From Candidatus Poribacteria bacterium (GTDB lineage Bacteria; Poribacteria; WGA-4E; WGA-3G), in the NCBI GenBank assembly GCA_022828145.1, contig JAJEJA010000017.1:1-64000 (forward strand): DNA of 64,000 bases, written 5' to 3'. This document shows, piece by piece, positions 17,509 to 26,520 of this stretch. The notes under the pieces are model-generated. The model was not told the origin of the DNA, did not search any database, and was given only the letters and a program-made list of their open reading frames with translations. Position 1 is the first letter of the stretch; the number at the start of each line of letters is the position of its first letter. The translations under genes were made by a program, and so were the position numbers.

Positions 17509-18921
17509 ATGTTAATGACATTGATTCAAAAAGAGATAATGCATCATATCCTAAGCGTTCGGTTTGTCGCATTGCTTTTGATGTGTTTGCTGCTTGTTCC
17601 ACTCACCCTGCACATTAATTATCACAATTACCTCCAAAACCAGATAAATTACCAGGAATCAGTCAAACTATCTGGAGCAGAAGATGAGAAAAAGCCGCCG
17701 GATGCGCCAGCTCCGGACCTGGAAGTTTCTAAACTCTTTCTTGAACCGACGCCTTTAAGCGTATTTGCGAAAGGTTTAGAGGAATCTCTGCCGAGTTATC
17801 TTGGCATGACACGCAATGGCGTAAAACAAGGTTCAACTTCAACCGCAGATGCACCTCTCTCCTCCGCTTTGGGTAACCTTGATTTCCTGTTTATCGTTAG
17901 CACTGTCTTTAGTCTGCTGGCATTATTGTTTACGTTTGATGCCGTTGCGGGCGAAAGAGAGGCAGGCACACTTCGGATTACCTTGGCAAACGCCCTCTCC
18001 CGCGATCTGTTTTTGTGGAGCAAACTCATCGGAGGATACATTGTTTTCGTTGTGCCGTTCCTTGTATCGTTCCTCTTAGCTTTGCTCCTACTTGTATCAC
18101 AAGGATTCCCTTTAGGAGAGTCTGACATTTTCCTACGCGTGCTCAGTTTGACCTTAGTTTCGTTGCTCTATATAGGTGTATTTTTTGCAATAGGAACAGT
18201 AATTTCTACCTTTTTAGATAATTCCAAGACTGCACTCATTGTCGCCTTTTCAGTGTGGGTGATCGCAGTATTAATTACGCCACGCGTTGGTTTCCTTACT
18301 GCCAAACTCATTGCACCGACCCGTGCTGTGCAGAGTGTCTATATGGAAAAAACTGCAATCCGCAATAATCTCAATACAGAAAAGGACCAAGTAGTTGTGA
18401 AAAAAATAATTGAAACTCTGGGCACCTCTATTAACTTTAACAAAGATCAGGCAAAAATCGCTGAAATCAGGGATCCGATTGATGCCGAATATAGACAGAA
18501 ATTTCAGGAACAAGTTGAAGAAGTAGACCGCGAATATCAGCGTGAAAAAAAGCGGCAAGAATCGGTAGGAGAAACCATTTCACGAATCACACCGACATCT
18601 TCGCTCACATATCTCGTCATGGATTTAGCAGAGACCGGAAAAATAAAAAGAAATACCTATTTTCAAACGGGGACTCGCTATTATACCCAACTTGAGGAGG
18701 AGTATTTCAGTGAAATTGCAGACGATCAGTTTGCGGCGATAATGCGATTCACATCAAGTCAACCTTCCGAATCAAAGAAAATCGCTCCACCGCCAGACAT
18801 AGCAGAAACCACTTTACCAGAAACCTTTCGGCATTCCCTTACAGACCTACTGCTGCTCTGTTTTTTAGCAGTTGTTTTGACAACTGTGGCGTTCCTGAGA
18901 TTTTTCCGTTCTGATATTTGA
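17509..18921 (+). CDS. ABC-2 type transporter permease, type C, 470 aa
   Basis: Third permease subtype of the array. N-terminal helix (about 19-39), a short loop (40-120), a helical core from about 122 to 270 with the signature FDAVAGEREAGTLRITLANALSRD, a long charged loop with coiled-coil character (about 275-440) and a final helix ending FFRSDI. It is the parent type of the decayed copy just upstream. AAAGGA precedes ATG 17509. Type C occurs here only as this gene and its pseudogene, without a type B partner next to it; it precedes the A2-B2 pair. Confidence 0.85.
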   Translation: MLMTLIQKEIMHHILSVRFVALLLMCLLLVPLTLHINYHNYLQNQINYQESVKLSGAEDEKKPPDAPAPDLEVSKLFLEPTPLSVFAKGLEESLPSYLGMTRNGVKQGSTSTADAPLSSALGNLDFLFIVSTVFSLLALLFTFDAVAGEREAGTLRITLANALSRDLFLWSKLIGGYIVFVVPFLVSFLLALLLLVSQGFPLGESDIFLRVLSLTLVSLLYIGVFFAIGTVISTFLDNSKTALIVAFSVWVIAVLITPRVGFLTAKLIAPTRAVQSVYMEKTAIRNNLNTEKDQVVVKKIIETLGTSINFNKDQAKIAEIRDPIDAEYRQKFQEQVEEVDREYQREKKRQESVGETISRITPTSSLTYLVMDLAETGKIKRNTYFQTGTRYYTQLEEEYFSEIADDQFAAIMRFTSSQPSESKKIAPPPDIAETTLPETFRHSLTDLLLLCFLAVVLTTVAFLRFFRSDI

Positions 18922-18980
18922 CGCAGCAAAATTGTGATATACACCGCAGCAATTTTTAAAGTGGTTGATGAGAAACAGAT

Positions 18981-19010
18981 GCAACTTTTGGCGGTGTCGT
19001 TTGTAGTTAC
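18981..19010 (+). promoter_or_regulatory. ECF-like promoter motif before the A2 region
   Basis: GCAAC at 18981-18985, 16 bases, TGTAGTTAC from 19002. The gene it should serve starts at 19265; a MITE at 19107-19248 has been inserted between the motif and the gene and may have changed its expression. Confidence 0.4.
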
Positions 19011-19106
19011 GTATTAATATATTCCTATTATATAGCGTAACTGACTACTCTCTATCTTGGACAGTTTTAACTATCGTTATTATTTAATGCGACTCTAATA
19101 AGCAAA

Positions 19107-19248
19107 CTAGTGGATAGTCCAGACTAAACTTGTGGGTAGAAGCAATAGTCGGGAATCGGAGTTCCCTCCTACCATAAGCAGTTCATTGGTAGGAGCGATC
19201 TCCGAATCGCGACCTTTACCCGAACAATTAGTATAGACTGTCTACTAG
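19107..19248. mobile_element. MITE with CTAG-ended terminal inverted repeats, 142 bp
   Basis: Left end CTAGTGGATAGTCCAGACTA (19107-19126) and right end TAGTATAGACTGTCTACTAG (19229-19248) are inverted repeats matching at about 16 of 20 positions. Inside is an imperfect hairpin built on GTAGAAGCAATAGTCGGGAA and its partner near 19190. Both ends carry CTAG, the target preferred by IS630-type transposases (which duplicate TA), so a related transposase may mobilise it; none is in the window. A relative lies at 62566-62698. Confidence 0.75.
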
Positions 19249-19264
19249 ACCTTACGGAGCTGTT

Positions 19265-20740
19265 ATGCTACGAACAATTATTAGACAAGAACTTCTGGCA
19301 CATCTGATGAGTGCTCGCTTTTTTGCTGCAGTTATCATTACGCTCCTGCTGGTTGTCGCGAACGGTGTCGTTCTTCTTGAAGATTATGAACGCCGGTTGG
19401 ATAGATATAATCATCAACAAAATGTACATCGTGAGAGAGCGCAGGAAGCGAAAACCTATTCTTTCTTAAAACTATATGTTGAACGGCCCCCTAACCCTTT
19501 AAGTCTCTTTAGTTCAGGATTGGATAAGCGACTTGGAGGAACTCTTGAAATTTATCACGGTTCTGTGCCGATGATTTCAAATACTTCGGCGCGCAGTCTT
19601 GATAATCCATTTCTAAACCTCTTTTCAAAGATTGATCTCGTCTTTATTTTTCAAGTGGTACTCAGTTTGATCGCACTGCTTTTTGCTTATGATGCCATAG
19701 CAGGTGATCGAGAAGCGGGTACTTTGCGTCTGGTTGTATCCCATCCTGTGCGGCGCGGCAGCATTCTGCTGGCAAAATATATTAGCGCGATGATCTGCCT
19801 GCTACTCCCTGTCCTCATCAGCCTCCTGATGATTATGTTTCTGTTATCTATGAGTGGTTCAATTCAACTAAGTGGTCAGGATTTTGTACGAATAGGTGGA
19901 GTAGTCCTGACAACAAGCATCTATTTGTCTGTGTTTTACTTGATTGGATTGTTGATTTCTACGATAACGCGCCGCACTGCCACTTCGCTAATGCTTTGTA
20001 TGTTTGTATGGGTCATTTTAGTTCTCGTTTATCCAAACTGGAGTCGATTTACCATTGAACCTGTGGGTGATATGCAGGCAGAAAGAACATCTACTGAAGA
20101 ACATGTGAGTCAGATTTGGGAAGAGGTCGACAGGGAAGAACAGCGATTTACAGCAAACAGTCCGCTTGAAGAAGACCCACCGTGGTTTAATCTGAGTTAT
20201 CATGAACAGGGTCGCAGCTACGGTGATGGACGACAGATGCTTACCTCTAAAGTGAAAGCGGAATCTGAACATTTAGTTCCTCATGTCCAAGAATACCACG
20301 AAACGATGGAAACTTTGCGCATCCGTTTGGCTGAACAAACCGCTTTAATACGGAAACAATCTTTAGATAAAACGACCTTCCGAGAAGCAAGATGGCACGA
20401 ACATCTAATGAAACTTAGTCCTGCTGGTTTGTATACGTTTGCAGCTTCCGCTTGGACGGGTACCGATCTGGATGGTATGTTTGATTATGTTGATGCTGCG
20501 CAGCAATATCGGCGTTCCATCATAGACTATTTTCATGAGAAAAACGCATTCGGTAGTCGGCAATGGTTTGATACGAGCAAGGGTGAAGTAGATTGGTGGG
20601 ATTTACCACAGTTCCGTTTTGAACGGGCAGATGTTTGGGAAAACGCATCGCGAGCGTTCCCTAAACTGGTTTTGCTGTTACTCATCAATACGGTTTTGTT
20701 CATAGTGGCATTTCTGCTTTTTGTCAGAATTGAAGTTTAG
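19265..20740 (+). CDS. ABC-2 type transporter permease, type A (copy A2), 491 aa
   Basis: Same build as A1: helix at 18-38, a loop with the type-A motif ERPPNPLSLFSSGLDKRL, a core starting with FIFQVVLSLIALLFAYDAIAGDREAGTLRLVVSHPVRRG, a second loop (about 270-455) with SPAGLYTFAASAWTGTDLDG, and a last helix ending VRIEV. The loop is shorter than in A1 and A3. ATG 19265 follows ACGGAG. The gene is separated from its promoter motif by a MITE and is followed by type B gene B2 after a 106-base gap with a palindrome. Confidence 0.85.
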   Translation: MLRTIIRQELLAHLMSARFFAAVIITLLLVVANGVVLLEDYERRLDRYNHQQNVHRERAQEAKTYSFLKLYVERPPNPLSLFSSGLDKRLGGTLEIYHGSVPMISNTSARSLDNPFLNLFSKIDLVFIFQVVLSLIALLFAYDAIAGDREAGTLRLVVSHPVRRGSILLAKYISAMICLLLPVLISLLMIMFLLSMSGSIQLSGQDFVRIGGVVLTTSIYLSVFYLIGLLISTITRRTATSLMLCMFVWVILVLVYPNWSRFTIEPVGDMQAERTSTEEHVSQIWEEVDREEQRFTANSPLEEDPPWFNLSYHEQGRSYGDGRQMLTSKVKAESEHLVPHVQEYHETMETLRIRLAEQTALIRKQSLDKTTFREARWHEHLMKLSPAGLYTFAASAWTGTDLDGMFDYVDAAQQYRRSIIDYFHEKNAFGSRQWFDTSKGEVDWWDLPQFRFERADVWENASRAFPKLVLLLLINTVLFIVAFLLFVRIEV

Positions 20741-20751
20741 CTGAATGCATA

Positions 20752-20821
20752 GTAGCAGGCACGCTCCGCGTGCAGCCCGCTCCAATTCTTTAGGTAACTG
20801 CCCACGGAGTGTGCCAGCTAC
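20752..20821. repeat. Palindromic element, GTAGC.GGCAC.CTCCG family
   Basis: Left arm GTAGCAGGCACGCTCCGCGT (from 20752) faces CCCACGGAGTGTGCCAGCTAC (20801-20821), with a few mismatches. Related sequence at 32041-32067 and as three tandem units at 40190-40293. It fills the gap between permeases A2 and B2. Confidence 0.7.
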
Positions 20822-20846
20822 CTTTGAATGCCTAAAGGAGAAATGA

Positions 20847-22382
20847 ATGATATTACATATTATCAAAAGAGAGCTTTTTGATCACATCAATAGTCTGCGA
20901 TTTGTTTTGACGACACTCATACTCATAGGCTTAATGGCGACCAACGCTTGGGTACATATAAACACGCATCCTGAAAAGGCACGTAAATATTCCAACAATA
21001 TCACCAGAAACATTGACGAATTAAAAGATCGGACAGAACTGTACACGCTGATAAGAAAGGGACCAGGTAATCTCTACAAAAGTCCCGCTTCGCTATCCTT
21101 TATCGCCGATGGAGATGATGCTTACTTACCGGGGAATATATACAGTCCAGGGTCTTGGTCGAGATCCGGTTTAGGTGGTAGAGTTAGAAGCAATTGGTGG
21201 CTTAACTACGGAAGTGTGAACCCGGATGCGAAAGACCTTCGTCCACAAGCAACAAAGATAGATTGGGTATTTATTATTACCTATCTACTCTCCCTTATTC
21301 CCCTACTGTTTACATTCGACTCATTTTCTGGTGAACGCGAAAGAGGTACCCTGCGTTTGTGTCTGGCAAACCCGATTTCACGCCCTATCTTATTAGTTGG
21401 TAAATTCTTGGGAACCTTGATAGCTATTCTTATTCCTTTCGTTTTTGCTGTGCTGGTGAATCTTGTTGTGATTTCAACAGATAGTTGGACGCAACTGAGT
21501 GCTATGGACTGGGGTCGTTTAGGGATAATCTTGCTGATTGCAGTAAGTTACGCTGGCATCTTCATCGGATTGGGTTTGATGATTTCAGCAGGCACACGAG
21601 AACCTCGACTCAGTTTAATAGTTGTTTTAATGATTTGGGTAACAGTTGTCGTTTTTGTTCCGTCAACGCTTGGGACCCTTTCCACGAAATGGATGCCATC
21701 TCTACAACCAAACGATCAATTTCAAGCCGCGAAGAAATTAGCGATTGACAAGAATAACACAGATTATGACGAGCAAATAAAGAAAGTCAAAGAGAAGAAA
21801 CTTTCTGGCGCGCAAAGTAAGCTTCTGCAACTGTCGAAAATGCCACGCGATTCTGTGTCCCCTGAAGATATTAAGGCTGCTCAAGATGAATATAATTCAG
21901 TATGGCAAAAAGATGGCGATGAAGAATTAAAAATCAAGTCAGAATTTGTTAGAAAAGATGTTGAAATCCGAGAACGTTTTAACCGTTCACATTTAGACGC
22001 ACAGACTGCTCAGATTCGGAGTGCAAGAGCAGCAACCCGGTTTTCTCCTGCAGCGATTGTCCAATATGCGCTTGAATCGATGGCTGGTACTGGTTTTAAT
22101 CGGCACTTACAATTCTTAGACAACGTGCATCTTTACACGAAACAATTTCGACAATTCGTTGTTGATACCGATAGAACAGACAATGAAAGTCTACACCTTA
22201 TCGGTATTCCTGAGGGCATGTCTAAAAAGATTGTATCAGTTGAGGCAATCCCGCAATTTGAGGATAAAATTACCTTTAAGGATACTTTCAACACTGCAAC
22301 TTTGGATCTGCTTTTACTTGTGTTACTTCTTGTGGTATTTTTTTCGGGAGCATTTCTCGTCTTTTTACGTACAGAGGTCTGA
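20847..22382 (+). CDS. ABC-2 type transporter permease, type B (copy B2), 511 aa
   Basis: Type B layout: helix near 17-37, loop motif GPGNLYKSPASLSF, a core from about 140 with FDSFSGERERGTLRLCLANPISRP, and a final helix ending FLRTEV. It is about 40 residues longer than B1 and B3, the extra being a lysine/glutamate-rich coiled segment in the second loop (about 285-385). AAGGAG at 20835-20840 fixes the ATG at 20847. A vestigial sigma gene start follows 100 bases later, in the place where B1 is followed by an intact sigma gene. Confidence 0.85.
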   Translation: MILHIIKRELFDHINSLRFVLTTLILIGLMATNAWVHINTHPEKARKYSNNITRNIDELKDRTELYTLIRKGPGNLYKSPASLSFIADGDDAYLPGNIYSPGSWSRSGLGGRVRSNWWLNYGSVNPDAKDLRPQATKIDWVFIITYLLSLIPLLFTFDSFSGERERGTLRLCLANPISRPILLVGKFLGTLIAILIPFVFAVLVNLVVISTDSWTQLSAMDWGRLGIILLIAVSYAGIFIGLGLMISAGTREPRLSLIVVLMIWVTVVVFVPSTLGTLSTKWMPSLQPNDQFQAAKKLAIDKNNTDYDEQIKKVKEKKLSGAQSKLLQLSKMPRDSVSPEDIKAAQDEYNSVWQKDGDEELKIKSEFVRKDVEIRERFNRSHLDAQTAQIRSARAATRFSPAAIVQYALESMAGTGFNRHLQFLDNVHLYTKQFRQFVVDTDRTDNESLHLIGIPEGMSKKIVSVEAIPQFEDKITFKDTFNTATLDLLLLVLLLVVFFSGAFLVFLRTEV

Positions 22383-22467
22383 TCTTGCTGAAATTACCTA
22401 TAAGTGTCAATTTAATGGCTGGGTAGGTTCGGTTGAATGTCTTAGAATACGTAATAATTTAGTATTT

Positions 22468-22605
22468 TTACATTTTTTTAAGTTATGCAACAATTTTACC
22501 TCAAATTGTATCATGTATAGTCATAAGGACTTATGCTGTGGAGAACTATGATAAAAAACGTTTATATGACACACAGAATATGTAGTCTCATGATTTCATT
22601 TTCAC
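22468..22605 (+). pseudogene. Vestige of a second ECF sigma gene: promoter, leader and first codons
   Basis: Bases 22483-22560 match 15508-15589 closely: GCAAC at 22487-22491, 16 bases, GTATCA at 22508-22513, then TGTGGAGAACTATGAT. The reading frame gives M-I-K-N-V and then loses all similarity to the sigma factor. The region lies directly behind B2, as the intact sigma gene lies behind B1, so the gene body was deleted. The remaining promoter could now drive permease A3 at 22690. This accounts for most of the 307-base gap. Confidence 0.8.
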
Positions 22606-22689
22606 AATACATGCTAAAGTGCATCCGAAAATGTGTAAATATAAGGTCAATCAATTGATAATCTAAAACAGATTCACACAGAAAACCCT

Positions 22690-24201
22690 ATGTTAATTAC
22701 GCTCATCCGCAGAGAACTACTTAACAATCTCATGACATTCCGTTTCGCTGCGGCAACCTTCATTATGTTGTTGCTTGTAGTTGCCAATACCTTCGTGCTT
22801 ATAAATGATTATGAGAGTAGATTAGTCAGTCATAACAACTCTGTCAATATGCATAAACGACAACTACAAGAGACTAACACCTATTCGGCAGGAGAAATTC
22901 GTGTTGACCGTCCTCCAAATTCATTGAGCATTTTTAATGTAGGTTATGACAAACAACTCGGAAACGAAGTCCGAGTAACCCACATATATGTCCCGTCACT
23001 GTGGGACGCTGGCATGCATGGATCTTCTAATCCGTTTATGGATATGTTTGCTTCAATGGATATTATTTTTATCTTTGAGGTTATCCTTAGCCTGTTAGCA
23101 CTGATTTTCGCGTATGATGCGTTCGCTGGAGAATACCAAAGTGGAACATTGCGTTTAGTGTTAACGCATCCAGTTAGACGCGGTAATATATTAGTTGCGA
23201 AATACATCAGTGCAATGCTCTGTCTAATTGTGCCGTTGTCTATAAGTTTACTCCTTTCTTTGATTTTGCTAACCACATCCACTTCCATTTCTCTAAATAC
23301 CGACGATTTTCTTCGTATTGGTGGCATCATCTTCACATCCATTGTTTATCTATCCGTATTCTATTTGATAGGACTGCTGATTTCTGCGATAACCCGTAGG
23401 ACGAGTACTGCACTCATGTTATCAATGTTTGTATGGGGGTTCTTAGTGCTGGTTTATCCGAATATGATTCTCGCCGTGATACCGCAGCACGATGCACCGC
23501 AAGAACGCAAGACATCCGCTTACGATAAAATTGAACAGGTGTGGCAAGAATTGGACAAAGAACGCAAACAGTACCTTGCTACTGACGACTTTCCGGGTGA
23601 AGATTGGGGTTATGAACTAAGGGGTTGGGGATCCCGTTCATCCAATTTTATTATGTTTGGTAATCCTCACACACTCATCTATAAATGTCGTGGTGTGATG
23701 AAATTTACAGGGTTTGGTGAGGAAGATGAATATAAGATGCCTCACGCACAGAAACATTTCCGCTACCTCGGTCCGAGGATTATTGACACCGCAGATAAAA
23801 CATGGCTTGTCCGAAAGCCTGCACTTGAGGACATCTATATTAAGCCTGCAAATACAGAGAGAATCTGGTTGAAACTCTCACCAGTGGGACTATATGATGC
23901 CGCAACTAAGACTTGGTCAGGCACTGACGTACGTGGTGTCAGAGATTTTTTCCACGCTGCAAGACAATACAGAAAGCGGGTAAATGACTTTTTTCTTGAT
24001 ACGGATGTTTTTGGTTCTCGACAGTGGTTCTCTTCGGACAAAGAGGCTGCGGATTGGAGCGACCTACCACATTTTGCCTATCAGAGAGTTGATAGCAACA
24101 TAAATGCAATGCGAGCACTACCGGATGTGTGCCTACTGCTGATGATTAATGTTGTTCTGTTTATCATTATATTTCTGATTTTTGTCAAAAGTGAGGTATA
24201 G
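22690..24201 (+). CDS. ABC-2 type transporter permease, type A (copy A3), 503 aa
   Basis: Closest to A1 by eye: RRELLNNLMTFRFAAATFIM at the N-terminus, DRPPNSLSIFNVGYDKQLGN in the first loop, FAYDAFAGEYQSGTLRLVLT at the core (ERE replaced by EYQ), SPVGLYDAATKTWSGTD in the second loop and a last helix ending VKSEV. No clear Shine-Dalgarno before ATG 22690. Its stop overlaps the possible TTG start of B3 and lies one base before the preferred ATG of B3, so the two are translationally linked. Confidence 0.85.
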   Translation: MLITLIRRELLNNLMTFRFAAATFIMLLLVVANTFVLINDYESRLVSHNNSVNMHKRQLQETNTYSAGEIRVDRPPNSLSIFNVGYDKQLGNEVRVTHIYVPSLWDAGMHGSSNPFMDMFASMDIIFIFEVILSLLALIFAYDAFAGEYQSGTLRLVLTHPVRRGNILVAKYISAMLCLIVPLSISLLLSLILLTTSTSISLNTDDFLRIGGIIFTSIVYLSVFYLIGLLISAITRRTSTALMLSMFVWGFLVLVYPNMILAVIPQHDAPQERKTSAYDKIEQVWQELDKERKQYLATDDFPGEDWGYELRGWGSRSSNFIMFGNPHTLIYKCRGVMKFTGFGEEDEYKMPHAQKHFRYLGPRIIDTADKTWLVRKPALEDIYIKPANTERIWLKLSPVGLYDAATKTWSGTDVRGVRDFFHAARQYRKRVNDFFLDTDVFGSRQWFSSDKEAADWSDLPHFAYQRVDSNINAMRALPDVCLLLMINVVLFIIIFLIFVKSEV

Positions 24202-24202
24202 A

Positions 24203-25630
24203 ATGGTTTGGCATTTTGCACTTTTCAATATAATTTGGCGGGAAATCTACGACAACCTGAATAGCCTTCGATTTGCGCTTGCAACCTTACTGTTATTGGG
24301 TCTAATGTTGACCAACGCGATTGTGCATCTCCGTGAACACCCAGAACGGGTACAGAACTATCACAATGCTGTTGTAGAACATCATGAACGCTTAAAGGCT
24401 GCTGCCGACGAAAGTTTATATAAACTCGCGCAAAAGGGACCTGGATATCTACCCAAAAAGCCATCTTCGCTCCGTTTCTGTGCAGAGGGAGGCGAACCGT
24501 ATTTATCTGAACGTGCACAAGGAGGACACCACCGTTGGGGTACCGACACGCTCGAAAGTTTCTGGATATTAGCGTATCCATCAGCATCACCCAATCGTCA
24601 AAACGTCCGACCGGTCGTTAGCAAAGTAGACTGGGGTTTTATAATCGGCTATGTCTTAAGCCTCGTAGCACTCCTGTTTACTTTCGATGCAATTTCAGGA
24701 GAGCGCGAGCGTGGAACGCTGCGACTGACCTTGGCAAATTCAATTCCGCGACACACCGTGCTAATAGGCAAGTTTTTGGGAGCATTGATAAGTATTAGCA
24801 TTCCGTTTACACTTTCGATATTGATAAATCTGTTGGTGATCTCTACGTCAAGTGATGTCCATCTCGGTGCTGAGGCGTGGGGGCGTTTAGGTATCATTTT
24901 CTGTATCGCACTCTTGTATACTTGCCTTTTTCTTGCGTTAGGTCTGCTCGTATCGGCGCGGGTGCAACGTAGTGCGGTGAGTCTCGTGGTACTGTTATTG
25001 GTTTGGGTCGTATTCGTGGTATTTATGCCGAGTACCCTCGCTTCGATTGCAGGGAGATCTACATCATCAGGTCCTTCACTTGACTTCTCGGAACGTTCAG
25101 AAAAACTACATGAGGAACTATCAAAAGAATATTACAATAACCGTTTTAAAGAACCGGCGGATTCCCACAAGGGAATGCAGCTGGATAGTGAATACGTTAC
25201 CAAAGACGCAGAACAACAGGAACGATTGCATGCAGAACGCTTAAATCAGCGCGTCGAACAAGTAAACCGCGCGCGTACTATCACCCGCATTTCTCCAGTC
25301 ACAATTGTACAGCACCTTCTTGAATCCTTTGCTGGAACAGGATTTGAAAGACATCTTCAATTCTTAGAGAATGTACAAAGCTATGCACGAGAATATCGAG
25401 CATTCATTGACGACACTGATAGAGCGGATCCGGACAGTCTTAATATCCTTGGTGTTCCTGCCGGTATGTCGCAGAAACCTGTCAATCCAGAATCTGTTCC
25501 GAAGTTTGAGGACACCCTTAATCTCAGTAAGGATTTCAATACTGCAGCGACAGAATTATTGTTATTGGTTCTGTTTGTTATGGCACTCATATCGGGTGCT
25601 TATCTTGCGTTTGTCCGTGTTGAAATCTGA
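24203..25630 (+). CDS. ABC-2 type transporter permease, type B (copy B3), 475 aa
   Basis: Type B permease nearly parallel to B1 along its length (YDNLNSLRFALATLLLLGLML, GPGYLPKKPSSLRFC, FDAISGERERGTLRLTLANSIPRH, end FVRVEI). ATG 24203 with GAGG seven bases upstream is preferred over the TTG at 24182, which lies inside A3. It is followed by the array's only ATPase gene after a 139-base gap, and is the pair most likely to be the original core unit. Confidence 0.87.
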   Translation: MVWHFALFNIIWREIYDNLNSLRFALATLLLLGLMLTNAIVHLREHPERVQNYHNAVVEHHERLKAAADESLYKLAQKGPGYLPKKPSSLRFCAEGGEPYLSERAQGGHHRWGTDTLESFWILAYPSASPNRQNVRPVVSKVDWGFIIGYVLSLVALLFTFDAISGERERGTLRLTLANSIPRHTVLIGKFLGALISISIPFTLSILINLLVISTSSDVHLGAEAWGRLGIIFCIALLYTCLFLALGLLVSARVQRSAVSLVVLLLVWVVFVVFMPSTLASIAGRSTSSGPSLDFSERSEKLHEELSKEYYNNRFKEPADSHKGMQLDSEYVTKDAEQQERLHAERLNQRVEQVNRARTITRISPVTIVQHLLESFAGTGFERHLQFLENVQSYAREYRAFIDDTDRADPDSLNILGVPAGMSQKPVNPESVPKFEDTLNLSKDFNTAATELLLLVLFVMALISGAYLAFVRVEI

Positions 25631-25769
25631 TCGTAATTTGCTACTGTATTACCTATAAATCAATGCATAAGAATATGCCACCTATACACCTTCAAAACGC
25701 ATCCTTGCAATACAAGTCAATGCTGCATGCAGGTCGAGTATAGAAAGCAACATTATAAGGAGAAACAAA

Positions 25770-26492
25770 ATGTTAGAAACACGTGATTTAACGAAAATCT
25801 ATAATGAGAACGTTTTAGCAGTTAATAATTTAAATTTAAAAGTGGAAGATGGCGAAATTTACGTTGTGCTCGGTGCCAACGGTGCTGGTAAAAGTACGAC
25901 TATATCCATGTTTTTAAACTTTATTGAACCTACAAGTGGCACAGCATTTGTAGGTGACATTGAAATTCCAAAGTTCCCACTGGAAGCGAAGAAACATCTC
26001 GCTTATGTATCTGAAAACGTTGAACTCTATCGCAACTTTACAGCGCGACAAAACCTATCCTTTTTCGCTAAACTTGGCGGTCGAAAGAGAGTATCAAACG
26101 ACGAATTGGATGAGACACTTGGTAGAGTCGGTTTGGCAGAGGAAGCATTTACACGTCGCGTCAAAACTTTCTCTAAAGGCATGCGGCAACGTCTCGGCAT
26201 TGCTATTGCCATTATGAAGGATGCACAAGCTGTACTGCTTGATGAACCGACATCGGGCCTTGACCCGAAGGGTGGTGCCGATTTCCTAAATCTATTACGC
26301 CAACTAAAAGAGGAAGGTAAAGCGATCTTTATGTCCACTCACGATATTTTTCGGGCAAAAGAAGTCGCTGACAGGATAGGTATCCTTGTAGAAGGTAACC
26401 TTGAGCGAGAGTTAACACGCGAAGAGATTCAGAGAGAAAATCTTGAAGAACTATATCTGCACTATGTCGCTGGATACGAGTCTAAAGATTGA
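25770..26492 (+). CDS. ABC transporter ATP-binding protein, 240 aa
   Basis: Complete nucleotide-binding domain: Walker A GANGAGKST near residues 34-42, a Q-loop replaced by the Y-V-S-E-N-V-E segment of exporter ATPases, signature FSKGMRQRLGIA, Walker B AVLLDEPTSGLDP, and the H-loop in FMSTHDIFRAKEVADR. It belongs to the CcmA/NatA-like class that pairs with ABC-2 permeases. AAGGAG precedes the ATG. Being the only ATPase beside seven intact permeases, it probably serves several permease pairs. Confidence 0.93.
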   Translation: MLETRDLTKIYNENVLAVNNLNLKVEDGEIYVVLGANGAGKSTTISMFLNFIEPTSGTAFVGDIEIPKFPLEAKKHLAYVSENVELYRNFTARQNLSFFAKLGGRKRVSNDELDETLGRVGLAEEAFTRRVKTFSKGMRQRLGIAIAIMKDAQAVLLDEPTSGLDPKGGADFLNLLRQLKEEGKAIFMSTHDIFRAKEVADRIGILVEGNLERELTREEIQRENLEELYLHYVAGYESKD

Positions 26493-26520
26493 GTTCATTC
26501 TATACTAAAGAGGGAAGACC

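Noticed and set aside
22159-22551. Plus-strand 130-codon frame overlapping the end of B2
   Set aside because: It overlaps the permease in another frame, then runs through the duplicated sigma promoter block. No ribosome binding site.
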